Shown: piece by piece, positions 39,959-49,847 of the stretch
Position numbering within the stretch: the stretch's first letter is position 1
Layout of the letters: each line of letters starts with the position of its first letter
Assembly (NCBI RefSeq): GCF_900110225.1
Contig: NZ_FOCW01000001.1
Location: 992,001-1,056,000, forward strand
Reading direction: 5' to 3'
Source: Allobrachymonas denitrificans DSM 15123
GTDB taxonomy: Bacteria > Pseudomonadota > Gammaproteobacteria > Burkholderiales > Burkholderiaceae_C
DNA: 64,000 nt
The notes under the pieces: model-generated
Told to the model about the DNA's origin: nothing
Databases searched by the model: none
Seen by the model: only the letters and a program-made list of their open reading frames with translations
Translations under genes and position numbers: made by a program

Positions 39959-40735
39959 TCAGCGCATCAGCTTGCGCCACACCAGCACCGGCAGGCGCAC
40001 CACAAAGCCAAGGAACAGCCGCGTATGCATCCAGGTGAGCAGGGTGTTGTCGCGCAGGTACTTGAAGTGCGACACGCCGCCTTCGCTGGCCTGGAAGTAG
40101 CGTACCGGGGCGTCGATGTTGACGGCAGGAACACCGTTCCATGACAGACGCACCACGGCCTCCGGATCGAAGTCGAAGCGGCGCATCCAGCGCTGGCCCT
40201 GCATGGTGCGCACCAGCGGTGCGATGGGATAGACACGGAAACCGTAGAGCGAATCCCCGATGCCGTTCCACAGCGTTTCCAGGTTGGCCCAGAAGTTGGA
40301 CACCTTGCGGCCGTTCACCCGCAGGCGCGGTGCATCGGCGTCGAATACCGGCTTGCCCAGCACCATGGCCGCAGGTTGCTGTTGCGATCGCTGCATGAAC
40401 TCCGGAATCAGCTGCGCTGGATGCTGGCCGTCCGAGTCCATGGTCAGGGCGTGGGTGAAGCCTTCCTGCGCGGCGCGGCGCAGGCCGTGCAGCACTGCAG
40501 CACCCTTGCCGCTGTTCTGCGGCAGCAGCAATACCTTGAGGCCGCGATCCTCGTCGGCCATGCGCTGCAGCAGGGCAGCGCTGCCGTCGGTGCTGCCGTC
40601 CACCACCACCCACACCGGGTTCCACTGGGCGCGGGCGCCCAGCACGGTCTCCCGCACCTTGGGGCCGGGGTTGTAGCTGGGAATCAGCACCAGATGGGTG
40701 CGCGAAGGAGCGGCACTGGTCGGGGCATCAGCCAT
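39959..40735 (-). CDS. Glycosyltransferase family 2
   Basis: A 258-residue GT-A enzyme (start [11 protein letters not shown] at 40735). LVLIPSYNPG at the nucleotide-sugar site, VVDGSTDGS, LTMDSDGQHP with the metal-binding DxD, then SLYGFRVYP. It has a basic C-terminal amphipathic end but no clear transmembrane helix. It converges on the antiporter with a 3-base gap and overlaps the upstream acyltransferase by 8 bases. GT2 enzymes are a regular part of aryl-polyene clusters, so it likely glycosylates the lipid or head group. Confidence 0.88.
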   Translation of the reverse strand: MADAPTSAAPSRTHLVLIPSYNPGPKVRETVLGARAQWNPVWVVVDGSTDGSAALLQRMADEDRGLKVLLLPQNSGKGAAVLHGLRRAAQEGFTHALTMDSDGQHPAQLIPEFMQRSQQQPAAMVLGKPVFDADAPRLRVNGRKVSNFWANLETLWNGIGDSLYGFRVYPIAPLVRTMQGQRWMRRFDFDPEAVVRLSWNGVPAVNIDAPVRYFQASEGGVSHFKYLRDNTLLTWMHTRLFLGFVVRLPVLVWRKLMR

Positions 40736-41552
40736 GGGAAGCCTCCGCAGAGCTGTTGAAATGCGTGCGCATGTCCTGCTCGAACTGGCGTGCGATGTCG
40801 GCAGCCACCTGCTCGCCGGGGGCATCGATGCGCCGGCCGAGCCGCATGGTCACCACCAGCGGTAGCACGGGCGGCTTGAACAACGGCCAGCCCTTGCCCA
40901 GGTAGGGCGTGCTCATCTCGATGAATACCTGCTGCATGGGCGCTGGCGCGCGCTGCGCCATGATGGCACTGGCCGGGCTGCAAGGGTTGATCGGCCACTG
41001 CGAAGTACGCGTGCCTTCGGGGAAAATCACCAGATGCGCATCGCGCCGCAGTTCATCGCAGGCCTGGCGGATCATCTGCATGGGCGAGGCGTTGCTGACA
41101 AAGTGCGCCAGCCGGGTGGCGGCACCGAACAGGATGTTCTGCTGCAGCGAGGCCTTCATCACGCACACCGTATTGGGCAGCTGCGACATGAACAGGATGG
41201 CATCGAGCAGGGAAGGGTGGTTGGCGACGATGACCAGCGCGCGCTCCGTGCGCAGCGTCTGCAGCGCGCGCAGGTCCAGCCGCACAAAGCACAGCGTGCG
41301 CAGGATCCAGGTGTACAGGCGTGTGCCGGCAAAGATGGCGCCGCGGCCGATGCGACGGCGCAGCGTGCCGGGCAGGGGCAACAGGCCCACCAGCATGGCA
41401 AACGGATACCAGGTGAGGCAGATCGCCGCCAGCGATCCGAGGCCGATCACCATGGCCACGGGTGCGTACAGGCGCAGCAAGGGATGCGCGGCACGGGCGG
41501 GTGCCGGTGCGGAGCGGTGCGGGGGAAAGTCGGGCTGCTGCTGCGGAGGCAT
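40728..41552 (-). CDS. PlsC-type 1-acylglycerol-3-phosphate acyltransferase
   Basis: A 274-residue acyltransferase starting at ATG 41552 ([11 protein letters not shown]). Two hydrophobic stretches near residues 30-65 precede [12 protein letters not shown] (HX4D) and VIFPEGTRT. It shares an operon with the GT2 gene. It may acylate the polyene lipid acceptor or serve in phospholipid synthesis. The ribosome site is weak; the long in-frame region upstream does not look like protein of this family. Confidence 0.85.
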   Translation of the reverse strand: MPPQQQPDFPPHRSAPAPARAAHPLLRLYAPVAMVIGLGSLAAICLTWYPFAMLVGLLPLPGTLRRRIGRGAIFAGTRLYTWILRTLCFVRLDLRALQTLRTERALVIVANHPSLLDAILFMSQLPNTVCVMKASLQQNILFGAATRLAHFVSNASPMQMIRQACDELRRDAHLVIFPEGTRTSQWPINPCSPASAIMAQRAPAPMQQVFIEMSTPYLGKGWPLFKPPVLPLVVTMRLGRRIDAPGEQVAADIARQFEQDMRTHFNSSAEASHG

Positions 41553-41738
41553 GCGGATTCGGAGGGTTGGATCCGTGCACGGCGTCACGGAACATTGCTG
41601 CGAGGCATTGTAATGCGTACTTTGGACCAAACCTGTTATCCCGCCGGCACGCGGTTTCTGCGTCACAATATTGAAGCATACGCAAGGGTTGCAAGGGCAA
41701 CTGTTGTCGGGACACACCGAGAGACCAGAGACAAGATC

Positions 41739-42887
41739 ATGACCGCTTCCACCACCATTCCCATCAGCAAGGAATTCGACTTTCCGCTGCAGAACGCCGA
41801 GGGAGAAACCTGCACCGCCCATGCCTGGGCCAAGGTGCCGCCGCAACTGAGCACCGCCGAGCGCGATGCGCTGATGCAGAAGAGCGCCGAGCTGCTCAAG
41901 GCACGCAATGCCGTGCTGGTGGCGCACTATTATGTGGATGGCGACCTGCAGGATCTGGCCTTGGCCACCGGCGGCTGCGTGTCCGATTCGCTGGAAATGG
42001 CGCGCTTTGGTCGTGACCATGAGGCACAGACGCTGGTCGTGGCCGGCGTGCGCTTCATGGGCGAGAGCGCCAAGATCCTGAGCCCGGAAAAAACCGTGCT
42101 CATGCCCGATCTGGAGGCGACCTGTTCGCTGGATCTGGGTTGCCCGATTGACGAATTCAGTGCCTTCTGCGATGCCCATCCGGACCGCAAGGTGGTGGTC
42201 TATGCCAACACCAGCGCGGCCGTGAAGGCGCGGGCCGACTGGATGGTGACCAGTTCCTGTGCGCTGGCCATCGTCAATCATCTCAAGGACAAGGGCGAGA
42301 AAATCCTGTGGGCGCCGGACCGTCACCTGGGCAAATACATCCAGCAGCAGACCGGCGCCGACATGCTGATGTGGCAGGGCGCCTGCATCGTGCACGACGA
42401 ATTCAAGGGGCTGGAACTGGATCTGCTGCGCAAGCAGTACCCCGGCGCCAGGATTCTGGTGCACCCGGAATCCCCCACCAGCGTGGTGCAGCAGGCCGAT
42501 GTGGTCGGCTCCACCTCGCAGTTGCTCAAGGCCGTGATTGATGGTGCCGAGGGCGAGACCTTCATCGTCGCCACCGATAACGGCATCATGCACCGCATGC
42601 GCCAGCTGGCACCGGGCAAGACACTGATCGAGGCGCCCACGGCCGGCAACAGCGCCACATGCAAGAGCTGCGCACACTGCCCCTGGATGGCAATGAACGC
42701 GCTGCAAGGGGTGGTGGACTGCCTTGCAAAGGGCACCGGCGAAGTGTTCGTCGATGCGGAAATCGGCCGCAAGGCTGCCGGCTGCATCACGCGCATGCTG
42801 AATTTCGTCAAGGAACATCCCGAAGCGCTGGTGGTGAAGGATGGCGGACGCTTGGCGGGCATGACGCCCGGCATTGGCGCTGCCTGA
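41739..42887 (+). CDS. nadA: Quinolinate synthase A
   Basis: A 382-residue 4Fe-4S enzyme making quinolinate from iminoaspartate and dihydroxyacetone phosphate. ATG 41739 ([10 protein letters not shown]). The cluster cysteines are in [20 protein letters not shown] and [22 protein letters not shown] is the substrate-binding start. Followed by nadC; the NAD pathway's nadB is 4 kb away on the other strand. Confidence 0.96.
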   Translation: MTASTTIPISKEFDFPLQNAEGETCTAHAWAKVPPQLSTAERDALMQKSAELLKARNAVLVAHYYVDGDLQDLALATGGCVSDSLEMARFGRDHEAQTLVVAGVRFMGESAKILSPEKTVLMPDLEATCSLDLGCPIDEFSAFCDAHPDRKVVVYANTSAAVKARADWMVTSSCALAIVNHLKDKGEKILWAPDRHLGKYIQQQTGADMLMWQGACIVHDEFKGLELDLLRKQYPGARILVHPESPTSVVQQADVVGSTSQLLKAVIDGAEGETFIVATDNGIMHRMRQLAPGKTLIEAPTAGNSATCKSCAHCPWMAMNALQGVVDCLAKGTGEVFVDAEIGRKAAGCITRMLNFVKEHPEALVVKDGGRLAGMTPGIGAA

Positions 42888-43032
42888 TCGATAACCATTG
42901 TCTTGCGACAGGGGTTTGCTGTGCCTGTGATGCGCGGGCCGGCTTGACCGGCTTGCTGGTTGCCCGACCACCTCGCCGCAGGGCGCAATTCCCTGTCTCC
43001 CTGTTTATTTCCCTGTTTTGCTGTAGCCCACC

Positions 43033-43887
43033 ATGTTTGAATTCAACGAATCCCTGGAACAGGCCCGTGACCGCAACATCCGCGACGCCCTGACGGAAGA
43101 TATCGGCATCTGCGACTGGACCGGCCAGCTGGTGCCTGTTCCCAATCCGGTGACGGCCCGCGTGCTGGTGCGCGAGGAGGCCGTGCTGTGCGGCCGTGCC
43201 TGGTTCGAGGGCTGCATGCGCGGTGTCGATCCCGACCTGCAGCTGGAATGGCATTACGAGGAAGGCGAACTGATGGCTGCCAATACCAATGTCTGCCACA
43301 TCCGCGGCGAGGCGCGCTCCATCTTCACAGCCGAGCGCGCGGCGCTCAACTTCCTGCAGCTGCTCAGCGGCACGGCGACCCTCACGCGCCGCTATGTGGA
43401 TGCGATTGCCGGTGTGTCCGAAAAAGGCTGCGCCGTGCTCGATACCCGCAAGACCATTCCCGGCTTGCGTCAGGCGCAGAAATATGCCGTGCGTGTCGGC
43501 GGTGGCCAGAACCAGCGCATGGCGCTTTGGCATGGCATCCTGATCAAGGAGAACCATATCGCAGCTGCCGGTGGCATTCCCCAGGTGCTGGACAACGCGC
43601 GCGCACTCGATGCCGGCGTCGAGATCCAGATCGAGGTGGAAAACATGGAGCAGCTCCAACAGGCGTTGGACTCAGGTGCCACCAGCGTGCTGCTGGACAA
43701 CTTCACGCTGCAGGCCATGCGTGATGCGGTGGCGCTGACGGCGGGCCGGGCGCTGCTGGAAGCATCCGGTGGCGTGCAGCTGGAAACCATGCGCGACATC
43801 GCAGCGACCGGCGTGGATCGCATCTCCATCGGCAAGCTGACCAAGGACGTGGTGGCCACGGACTACTCGCTGCGCATCGTGGGCTGA
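43033..43887 (+). CDS. nadC: Nicotinate-nucleotide pyrophosphorylase (quinolinate phosphoribosyltransferase)
   Basis: A 284-residue enzyme turning quinolinate and PRPP into nicotinate mononucleotide. Motifs: LNFLQLLSGTAT, VLDTRKTIPGLR, RVGGGQNQRMAL, LIKENHIAAAGG, EVEN and GVDRISIGKLTKD. It ends TDYSLRIVG. A second, diverged copy of its last dozen codons lies in the same frame 66 bases downstream (43912-43947). The gap from nadA is 145 bases. Confidence 0.96.
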   Translation: MFEFNESLEQARDRNIRDALTEDIGICDWTGQLVPVPNPVTARVLVREEAVLCGRAWFEGCMRGVDPDLQLEWHYEEGELMAANTNVCHIRGEARSIFTAERAALNFLQLLSGTATLTRRYVDAIAGVSEKGCAVLDTRKTIPGLRQAQKYAVRVGGGQNQRMALWHGILIKENHIAAAGGIPQVLDNARALDAGVEIQIEVENMEQLQQALDSGATSVLLDNFTLQAMRDAVALTAGRALLEASGGVQLETMRDIAATGVDRISIGKLTKDVVATDYSLRIVG

Positions 43888-44240
43888 AGGCGGTCGCTCG
43901 GGTAACGCCTAGATGTCCCGGCGCCGGACTACTCCTTGCGCGTCGTCGACAGGCACTTCGGGAGCGGGCAGCTTGACTGGCGAGTTACCGGCCTGTCGGC
44001 TGGTGTGCTTGCTCTTGCACCACGCAGGACTGCACAGAGCTGTCGGTTGATGCATTGCATGGGCCCGGAAAAGGTGGCGTGCGAGCCACACAAGGCACGG
44101 GTAGCAGCAGGGTCGGTTGTCAGCTTCGCGTGAGCTATCCTCTAAAATTGCGCCTTCTCCGGCGCGCTCCCAAACGGACGTGACGGCCACAAGATGTGAT
44201 GATGTTCCGTGATCCGGCCGTCATCTTGGGAGAATTTTTG
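43888..44240. other. 353-base gap nadC to sstT: duplicated nadC tail and sstT leader
   Basis: No gene recognised. At 43912-43947 there is an in-frame, diverged repeat of the nadC 3' end (DVPAPDYSLRVV versus DVVATDYSLRIV). After it the frame stays open to a TGA at about 44133 without resemblance to a family I know. The last 60 bases hold the sstT leader hairpins. Confidence 0.7.
44181..44223 (+). promoter_or_regulatory. Inverted repeats in the sstT leader
   Basis: TGACGGCC (44181-44188) pairs perfectly with GGCCGTCA (44216-44223), and AAGATG (44191-44196) can instead pair with CATCTT (44222-44227), which abuts the ribosome site GGGAG (44228-44232). The two pairings exclude each other over CA, so the leader could switch. 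Not matched to any riboswitch class I know. Confidence 0.4.
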
Positions 44241-45449
44241 ATGATGGATTCGGTCAAGCATTTCATCCGGCACGGTTCGCTGGTGATGCAGATTTTCATG
44301 GGATTGGTGTTCGGCATTGCGCTGGCCGTGCTGTGGCCCGATGCGGCACGCGCAACCATCCTGTTCGGTACCCTGTTCGTGGGGGCGCTCAAGGCGGTGG
44401 CCCCGCTGCTGGTGTTCGTGCTGGTGATGTCCTCCATCGCCAACCACCAGAAGGGCGTGCAGACCAACATGGGTACGGTGCTGATCCTGTACGCGGTCGG
44501 CACGTTCGCTGCGGCGCTGGTGGCCGCTGGCGGCAGTTTCCTGTTCCCGATGGAACTTACCTTGAAGCCGGTGACCGAAGAGCTGTCGCCCCCCGGTAAC
44601 GTGCTGCAGGTGCTGAAGAATCTGGTGCTGAGCATGGTGGACAACCCCTTCAAGGCACTGATGAATGCCAACTACATCGGCGTGCTGACCTGGGCGGTGG
44701 TGATCGGTCTGGGCCTGCGCCATGCGGATCGCGCCACGCACAAGGTGCTGGGCGATGTGTCCGATGCGATTTCCTGGGTGGTGCGTCTGGTGATCCGCTT
44801 TGCACCGTTTGGCGTGATGGGTCTGGTGGCCGACGCCATCCTCACCTCCGGCTGGGACGTGCTGCTGCAGTATGTGCAGCTGCTGGGCCTGCTGATCGGC
44901 TGCATGCTGGTTGTGGCGCTGGTGGTCAACCCGCTCATCGTCTGGTTCATGACGCGCCGCAATCCCTTCCCGCTGGTCTTCACCTGCCTGCGCGAGAGCG
45001 GCGTGACCGCCTTCTTCACACGCAGTTCTGCGGCCAACATTCCGGTGAACATGGAACTGGCCAAGCGCCTGGGTCTGAACCGCGATACCTACGCCATTTC
45101 GCTGCCGTTGGGTGCAACCATCAACATGGCCGGCGCTGCCGTCACCATCAACGTGCTGACGCTGGCCGCAGTATTCACGCTGGGCATTCCTGTGGATTTC
45201 GGTACGACGCTGCTGCTGTGCCTGGTGGCTTCCATTGCGGCGTGTGGCGTTTCCGGCGTGGCCGGTGGTTCGCTGCTGCTGATTCCCATGGCCTGCAGCC
45301 TGTTCGGTATTCCGAACGACATCTCCATGCAGGTGGTTGGCGTCGGTTTCGTGATCGGCGTGCTGCAGGATGCGTTTGAAACGGCGCTGAACTCCTCGAC
45401 GGACGTGCTGTTCACGGCGGCTGCAGATCCGGTGATGCGCGCTCGATAA
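44241..45449 (+). CDS. sstT: Serine/threonine:sodium symporter SstT
   Basis: A 402-residue DAACS-family transporter. ATG 44241 lies 8 bases after GGGAG. About eight helices plus re-entrant loops; the substrate hairpins include [28 protein letters not shown] and [12 protein letters not shown]. Imports Ser/Thr with Na+. Single gene, preceded by a structured leader. Confidence 0.94.
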   Translation: MMDSVKHFIRHGSLVMQIFMGLVFGIALAVLWPDAARATILFGTLFVGALKAVAPLLVFVLVMSSIANHQKGVQTNMGTVLILYAVGTFAAALVAAGGSFLFPMELTLKPVTEELSPPGNVLQVLKNLVLSMVDNPFKALMNANYIGVLTWAVVIGLGLRHADRATHKVLGDVSDAISWVVRLVIRFAPFGVMGLVADAILTSGWDVLLQYVQLLGLLIGCMLVVALVVNPLIVWFMTRRNPFPLVFTCLRESGVTAFFTRSSAANIPVNMELAKRLGLNRDTYAISLPLGATINMAGAAVTINVLTLAAVFTLGIPVDFGTTLLLCLVASIAACGVSGVAGGSLLLIPMACSLFGIPNDISMQVVGVGFVIGVLQDAFETALNSSTDVLFTAAADPVMRAR

Positions 45450-45589
45450 GCGGCGGGCCAGGCGAGTTTGGCTCGGTCATAAGCGGTAGACAGCGGCTGG
45501 AGGTCGCTGGATGCCGGATTGAGGAAGGCCAGCGTTCGCTTGCCCCATAGCGCCCGTATCAGGTGAGCAGTTGCAGGGTCTGACAGTGT

Positions 45590-45624
45590 AAAAATGCCCG
45601 CGACCGTGATGGTTCGCGGGCATT
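45590..45624 (-). terminator. Rho-independent terminator of the LysE-family gene
   Basis: An 11-base perfect stem AATGCCCGCGA/TCGCGGGCATT (45593-45603 with 45614-45624), 10-base loop, and five T on the minus strand. It may also stop sstT transcripts from the other side. Confidence 0.85.
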
Positions 45625-45648
45625 CTCATGCCGGGAGCAGCTATCCGC

Positions 45649-46290
45649 TCAGCGCTGCGACACCAGCAGTTTCGCTGCCATTCCCACAAACACCACGCTG
45701 GCACTGCGGTTGAGCCAGCGCTGGGCCTTGGCGGAGTGCTGCAGCTTCTGCCCGATACCGCCTGCCAGCAGCGCCAGCACGGAAAAGGTCAGCCCGGCCG
45801 CCACAATGAAGATCAGCCCCAGCAGAAAGGTCTGCACCGCAACGCTGCCGCGTGCCGGACTGCTGAACTGTGGCAGAAAGGCGAGGAAGAACAGGATCAC
45901 CTTGGGGTTGGTCAGGTTCATGATGACGCCGCGCAGCCAGGCCTGCATCGGCGTCATGGCGGGCAGGGCAGGGGCGCTCCCTGACTCGTCGGGCACGCTG
46001 GCAGGCGCATTCCATGCACCCCAGGCCAGATACAGCAGATAGGCCGCCCCCAGCAGCTTGAGCACCGTGAAGGCGGTGGCGGAAGCAGCGAACAGCGCAG
46101 CCACGCCCCAGGCAACGGCCAGCGTATGCACGATCAGCCCGCTGCACAGCCCGAGCACCACCCACAGCCCCGCGCGTACGCCGCGCAGCGCGGACAGGGT
46201 GATGACGAACAGGTTGTCCGGCCCCGGCGAAAGCGCCAGCAGCACCGCAATGCCGAAGAATCCGATGGCGATGTCGAGAGGAAGCAGCAT
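45649..46290 (-). CDS. LysE/RhtB-family amino-acid exporter
   Basis: A 213-residue inner-membrane protein with six helices. The N-terminus AVLLALSPGPDNLFVITLSA is the LysE motif; NLTNPKVILFFLAFLPQF is the second conserved block. Substrate unknown. It has its own terminator and lies between sstT and nadB. Confidence 0.9.
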   Translation of the reverse strand: MLLPLDIAIGFFGIAVLLALSPGPDNLFVITLSALRGVRAGLWVVLGLCSGLIVHTLAVAWGVAALFAASATAFTVLKLLGAAYLLYLAWGAWNAPASVPDESGSAPALPAMTPMQAWLRGVIMNLTNPKVILFFLAFLPQFSSPARGSVAVQTFLLGLIFIVAAGLTFSVLALLAGGIGQKLQHSAKAQRWLNRSASVVFVGMAAKLLVSQR

Positions 46291-46362
46291 GGCAGCAGTC
46301 AGGTGAAGCTAATCGGGAGCGTAACAGGTGGAGAACAGAGTGGGCCCTTGTCATCGGTGGGT

Positions 46363-48054
46363 TCAGCGCAGCTTCCTGGTCTTCTTGCCCGAGCGCTTGT
46401 TCACGTTCTTGAACAGGATGGTCGGGAAGCTGGCCGGCAGCAAGTCCGGATAGTCTCGCACATAGTGCAGGCCGCGACTTTCGTGGCGGCTCATGGCGCT
46501 GCGCACGATCAGGTCGGCACAATCAACCAGGTTGCGTAACTCCAGCAGGTCGCGGTTGACCTTGAAGTTGGCGTAGTAGTCGTCGATCTCGGCTTTCAGC
46601 ATGTTGATGCGGTGCTGCGCGCGCTCCAGACGACGCGTGGTGCGCATGATGCCCACGTAGTTCCACATCACCAAGCGCAGCTCGTCCCAGTTGTGGGCGA
46701 TAACGACTTGTTCATCAGCATCTTCCACCTGACTTTCATCCCATTCGGGAAGTTTTGGCAGATTTACAACCGCTTTTTGCATGATCATCTCGGCGCAGCT
46801 CTTGCCCAGCACCACGCACTCCAGCAGCGAATTGCTGGCCAGACGGTTGGCGCCATGCAGGCCGGTGTAGGTGGTTTCGCCCACGGCGTACAGGCCATGC
46901 AGGTCGCTCTGGCCGTTCAGGTCGGTCACCACGCCGCCGCAGGTGTAGTGCGCTGCCGGCACCACCGGGATCGGATCCTTGGCAATGTCGATGCCCAGCT
47001 CCATGCAGCGCTGGTAGATGGTGGGGAAATGCTCCTTAAGGAAGGCCTCGCCCAGATGCGTGGCATCCAGCAGCACATGGTCCAGGCCGTGCTTCTTGAT
47101 CTCGAAGTCGATGGCACGGGCCACGATGTCGCGCGGCGCCAGTTCGGCACGCGGGTCGTGCGCGGGCATGAAGCGCTCGGCATGCACGTTGCCGTCCGCA
47201 TCCTTGAGCGGCAGCTTCAGCAGGCCGCCTTCCCCACGCAGCGCCTCGGTGATCAGGAAATTGCGCTCCAGCGGGTGGTACAGACAGGTGGGATGGAACT
47301 GGATGAATTCCATGTTGCCGATGCGGCAGCCCGCGCGCCAGGCCATGGCGATGCCGTCGCCGGTGGAGGTTTCGGGGTTGGTGGTGTAGCGGTACACCTT
47401 GCCGACGCCACCACTGGCCAGCACCACGGCCCGTGCCGGAATCGTCAGCACCTTGCCTTCGTCGATGTTGAGCACATACACGCCGTAGCAGTTCTTGATC
47501 GGATGCTGGCCTGCATCGCCGAGGTGCTTGTCGGTAATCACGTCGATCGCCATCCAGCGCTCGTGCAGCGTGATGTTGGGGTGATGGCGCACGGCTTCGA
47601 GCAGCGCTTCGTGGATGGCCTTGCCGGTGGCATCGGCTGCATGGGCAATGCGTCGCACCGCGTGGCCGCCTTCGCGCGTCAGGTGCAGGCCGAGCGGGCC
47701 GCTGGGGTCATGCGTGAACGGCACGCCTTGCTGCACCAGCCACTCGATGGCCTCGGCGCTGTTCTCGGCGATGAAGCGGGCCGTGTCCTCGTCCACGATG
47801 CCGGCGCCGGCTTCCTGGGTGTCGTGCACATGGCTTTCGATGCTGTCATCGGCGCCGAGCACGCCCACGATGCCGCCCTGGGCGCGTGTGGTGGCGGATT
47901 CTTCCACCTTGCGCTTGGCGAGCATGATGACGGGAACCGTCGGTGCCAGATGCAAGGCAACGGCCAGGCCGGCCAGACCGGCGCCGACGATGACGACAGG
48001 CAGGCCGGCAGCTGCGCCGCCTGCGGAAGAGGAGAGGGAGGACTCGGAAGACAT
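46363..48054 (-). CDS. nadB: L-aspartate oxidase
   Basis: A 563-residue flavoprotein, start MSSESSLSSS at 48054. FAD motif VVIVGAGLAGLAVAL; ATTRAQGGIVGVLGADDS; HPTCLYHP and the LHGANRLASNSLLE signature near the active-site arginine. It converts aspartate to iminoaspartate for NadA. It is the third de novo NAD gene in the window but on the opposite strand from nadA-nadC. The basic C-terminus RSGKKTRKLR is unusual but not disabling. Confidence 0.96.
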   Translation of the reverse strand: MSSESSLSSSAGGAAAGLPVVIVGAGLAGLAVALHLAPTVPVIMLAKRKVEESATTRAQGGIVGVLGADDSIESHVHDTQEAGAGIVDEDTARFIAENSAEAIEWLVQQGVPFTHDPSGPLGLHLTREGGHAVRRIAHAADATGKAIHEALLEAVRHHPNITLHERWMAIDVITDKHLGDAGQHPIKNCYGVYVLNIDEGKVLTIPARAVVLASGGVGKVYRYTTNPETSTGDGIAMAWRAGCRIGNMEFIQFHPTCLYHPLERNFLITEALRGEGGLLKLPLKDADGNVHAERFMPAHDPRAELAPRDIVARAIDFEIKKHGLDHVLLDATHLGEAFLKEHFPTIYQRCMELGIDIAKDPIPVVPAAHYTCGGVVTDLNGQSDLHGLYAVGETTYTGLHGANRLASNSLLECVVLGKSCAEMIMQKAVVNLPKLPEWDESQVEDADEQVVIAHNWDELRLVMWNYVGIMRTTRRLERAQHRINMLKAEIDDYYANFKVNRDLLELRNLVDCADLIVRSAMSRHESRGLHYVRDYPDLLPASFPTILFKNVNKRSGKKTRKLR

Positions 48055-48120
48055 GGGAAGCAATCAGGAAAGCGGACCGCGACCGCACCCGAAGGAGCCA
48101 TGCCGCACTGTCCGGAAGAT

Positions 48121-48339
48121 TCAGGAATCAGGCGGCTCGTAGCCTTCCTCTTCGGTGCCGGGCTTTTGCTCCATGCGGTAGCTTTCGCTGGCCCAGGCAC
48201 CAAGGTCGATTTTCTTGCACCGCTCGCTGCAGAACGGGCGGTAGGGGTTGGACGGCGCATAGACACTGTCGCCGCCGCATTGCGGGCAAACGACGATTTT
48301 CACGGGGTTGCCGTTGGGGGCGGGTGTCGATGCAGCCAT
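48121..48339 (-). CDS. yacG: DNA gyrase inhibitor YacG
   Basis: A 72-residue zinc-finger protein starting MAASTPAPNG at 48339. VVCPQCGG then RPFCSERCKKIDLGAWASE gives the CxxC...CxxxC zinc site and the helix that contacts GyrB. It follows zapD by 7 bases at the end of the pilBCD-coaE-zapD operon, its usual place. Confidence 0.92.
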   Translation of the reverse strand: MAASTPAPNGNPVKIVVCPQCGGDSVYAPSNPYRPFCSERCKKIDLGAWASESYRMEQKPGTEEEGYEPPDS

Positions 48340-48346
48340 GGCGATG

Positions 48347-49102
48347 TCAGGCGCAGAGGGTGAGCTGGAAATCGATGTCTGCCGGGTGCAGGGCCAGATG
48401 GCCTTCAACATCCTCGCGCATCATGCGCACGGCCACCATCAGGTGGTTGGCGCTGATTTCGGGCACCACCTTGCGATTCGGGTCGATGCTCAGACGCAGC
48501 AGCTGGAAATTGCGGTTTTGCGGCAGGTTCTGCTGGAACTGGCCGTTGGATGCACTCACGCGTTGCGTGTGCCCGCTGTTGCGCAGCAGGGAGAGCAGCA
48601 TGCGGATGCTGTCTTCCACCGCCTTGAAGGCGCCGATCCAGCCCTTGAGGGCGTACTGGCGCTGGCTTTCAGGCAGGTGCAGCCAGGCGTGGTAGGCGGG
48701 CAGATCGAATTCGCAGGTGCCGCCTGGAATGGCGGCGCGGCTGCGGATGGTCATCAGCCAGTCGTTTTCCGTGATCGGTTGTCCGATCTTGCCGGTCATC
48801 TGCTCCAGCCGCAGAAAGCAGTCTTCTGCCGTGCGGATCATCTGGTTCAGCATGGATTCTTCCACCGCCGGATTGCCGCGGTAGCTGGCAAGGTGCTGCT
48901 TCTGGCGGTCCAGATCGCGCATGATCTCGCCCTTGAGGTCGGAGCGGCTGGAGACCTCGAGCAGCTCGAACAGCGTGACCAGTGCGAAGTGGTGGTCGAG
49001 TGCCGTGGTGCGGCCGGCGAGTTCGTTGAAACGGTCGAGCAGGCGCTCCATCCGCAGATAGGTGCGAATGCGTTCGTTGAAGGGGTATTCGAACAAGATC
49101 AC
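48347..49102 (-). CDS. zapD: Cell division protein ZapD
   Basis: A 251-residue protein that bundles FtsZ filaments. The start is GTG 49102, preceded by AAAGGAA; the N-terminus VILFEYPFNERIRTYLRMERL is the ZapD signature. Mostly helical, then a C-terminal beta region with LLRLSIDPNRKVVPEISANH. Its GTG overlaps the coaE stop (GTGA). Confidence 0.93.
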   Translation of the reverse strand: MILFEYPFNERIRTYLRMERLLDRFNELAGRTTALDHHFALVTLFELLEVSSRSDLKGEIMRDLDRQKQHLASYRGNPAVEESMLNQMIRTAEDCFLRLEQMTGKIGQPITENDWLMTIRSRAAIPGGTCEFDLPAYHAWLHLPESQRQYALKGWIGAFKAVEDSIRMLLSLLRNSGHTQRVSASNGQFQQNLPQNRNFQLLRLSIDPNRKVVPEISANHLMVAVRMMREDVEGHLALHPADIDFQLTLCA

Positions 49103-49734
49103 GCGGCGTTTCCTTTGCAACCAATGATAAGGTGGAAATGGCGTGCCAGGGCCTCCACCTGTGCGCGCAGGCCTTCCAGCGTGGTGGTGGCGCCGTTCTG
49201 CACCACGGCATCGGCAATGGCGTGGCGCTGCTGGCGTGTAGCCTGGCTGGCGATGATGCCCTCCACCGCTTCGCGTGTGAGCTGGTTGCGCCGCATCACG
49301 CGCGCAATCTGCGTGTCTGTGTCGCAATCGACCACGATCACCTGCTGCAGGCGCTTGCGCCAGTGCGCCGATTCGGCCAGCAGGGGAATGTCGTACAGCA
49401 CCATGCGCGCGCCTTGCTGCACGGCTTGCGCGGCGCTGGCGCGGATCTGCTGCAGCACCAGAGGGTGCACGATGGCCTCGAGTTGCCGCTTGGCATCGGG
49501 CTGTGCGAACACCAGTTCACGCATGGCGTTGCGGTCCAGTGCCCCGTCCGGCTGGATGAAGCGCTCCCCGAAGGTTTCGCGGATTGGCGTGATGGCGGCG
49601 CCTCCCGCTGCGGTGGTGGCGCGCGAAATGGCGTCGGCATCGATAAGGAATGCCCCGTGTTGCTGGAACAGCTCGGCCACCGTACTCTTGCCGCTGCCGA
49701 TGCCACCTGTCAGGCCGATGTGCCAGGTCTGCAT
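49099..49734 (-). CDS. coaE: Dephospho-CoA kinase
   Basis: A 211-residue P-loop kinase for the last step of CoA synthesis, start MQTWHIGLTGGIG at 49734. Walker A GLTGGIGSGKSTVAE, IDADAISR and the LID region RVMRRNQL. Overlaps zapD by 4 bases. The upstream in-frame residues to 49821 were rejected as non-family. Confidence 0.95.
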   Translation of the reverse strand: MQTWHIGLTGGIGSGKSTVAELFQQHGAFLIDADAISRATTAAGGAAITPIRETFGERFIQPDGALDRNAMRELVFAQPDAKRQLEAIVHPLVLQQIRASAAQAVQQGARMVLYDIPLLAESAHWRKRLQQVIVVDCDTDTQIARVMRRNQLTREAVEGIIASQATRQQRHAIADAVVQNGATTTLEGLRAQVEALARHFHLIIGCKGNAA

Positions 49735-49847
49735 GTGTCTTGTCTCCCGCGTCTGCGGTTGGTTCTTGTGCAGACCGCCGTGCTGCGCGCCCTGCAGCCC
49801 GCTCGGGAACGAGCGGCGCATGTTGCAAATATAACTGCTTGCAGGGC

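Noticed and set aside
41034-41738. An N-terminal extension of nadA over the acyltransferase
   Set aside because: The upstream part is antisense to the PlsC-type gene and bears no NadA features; ATG 41739 gives normal length.
43936-44133. A 65-codon gene downstream of nadC
   Set aside because: It starts with TTG inside the duplicated nadC tail and has no recognisable family or ribosome site; treated as residual sequence.
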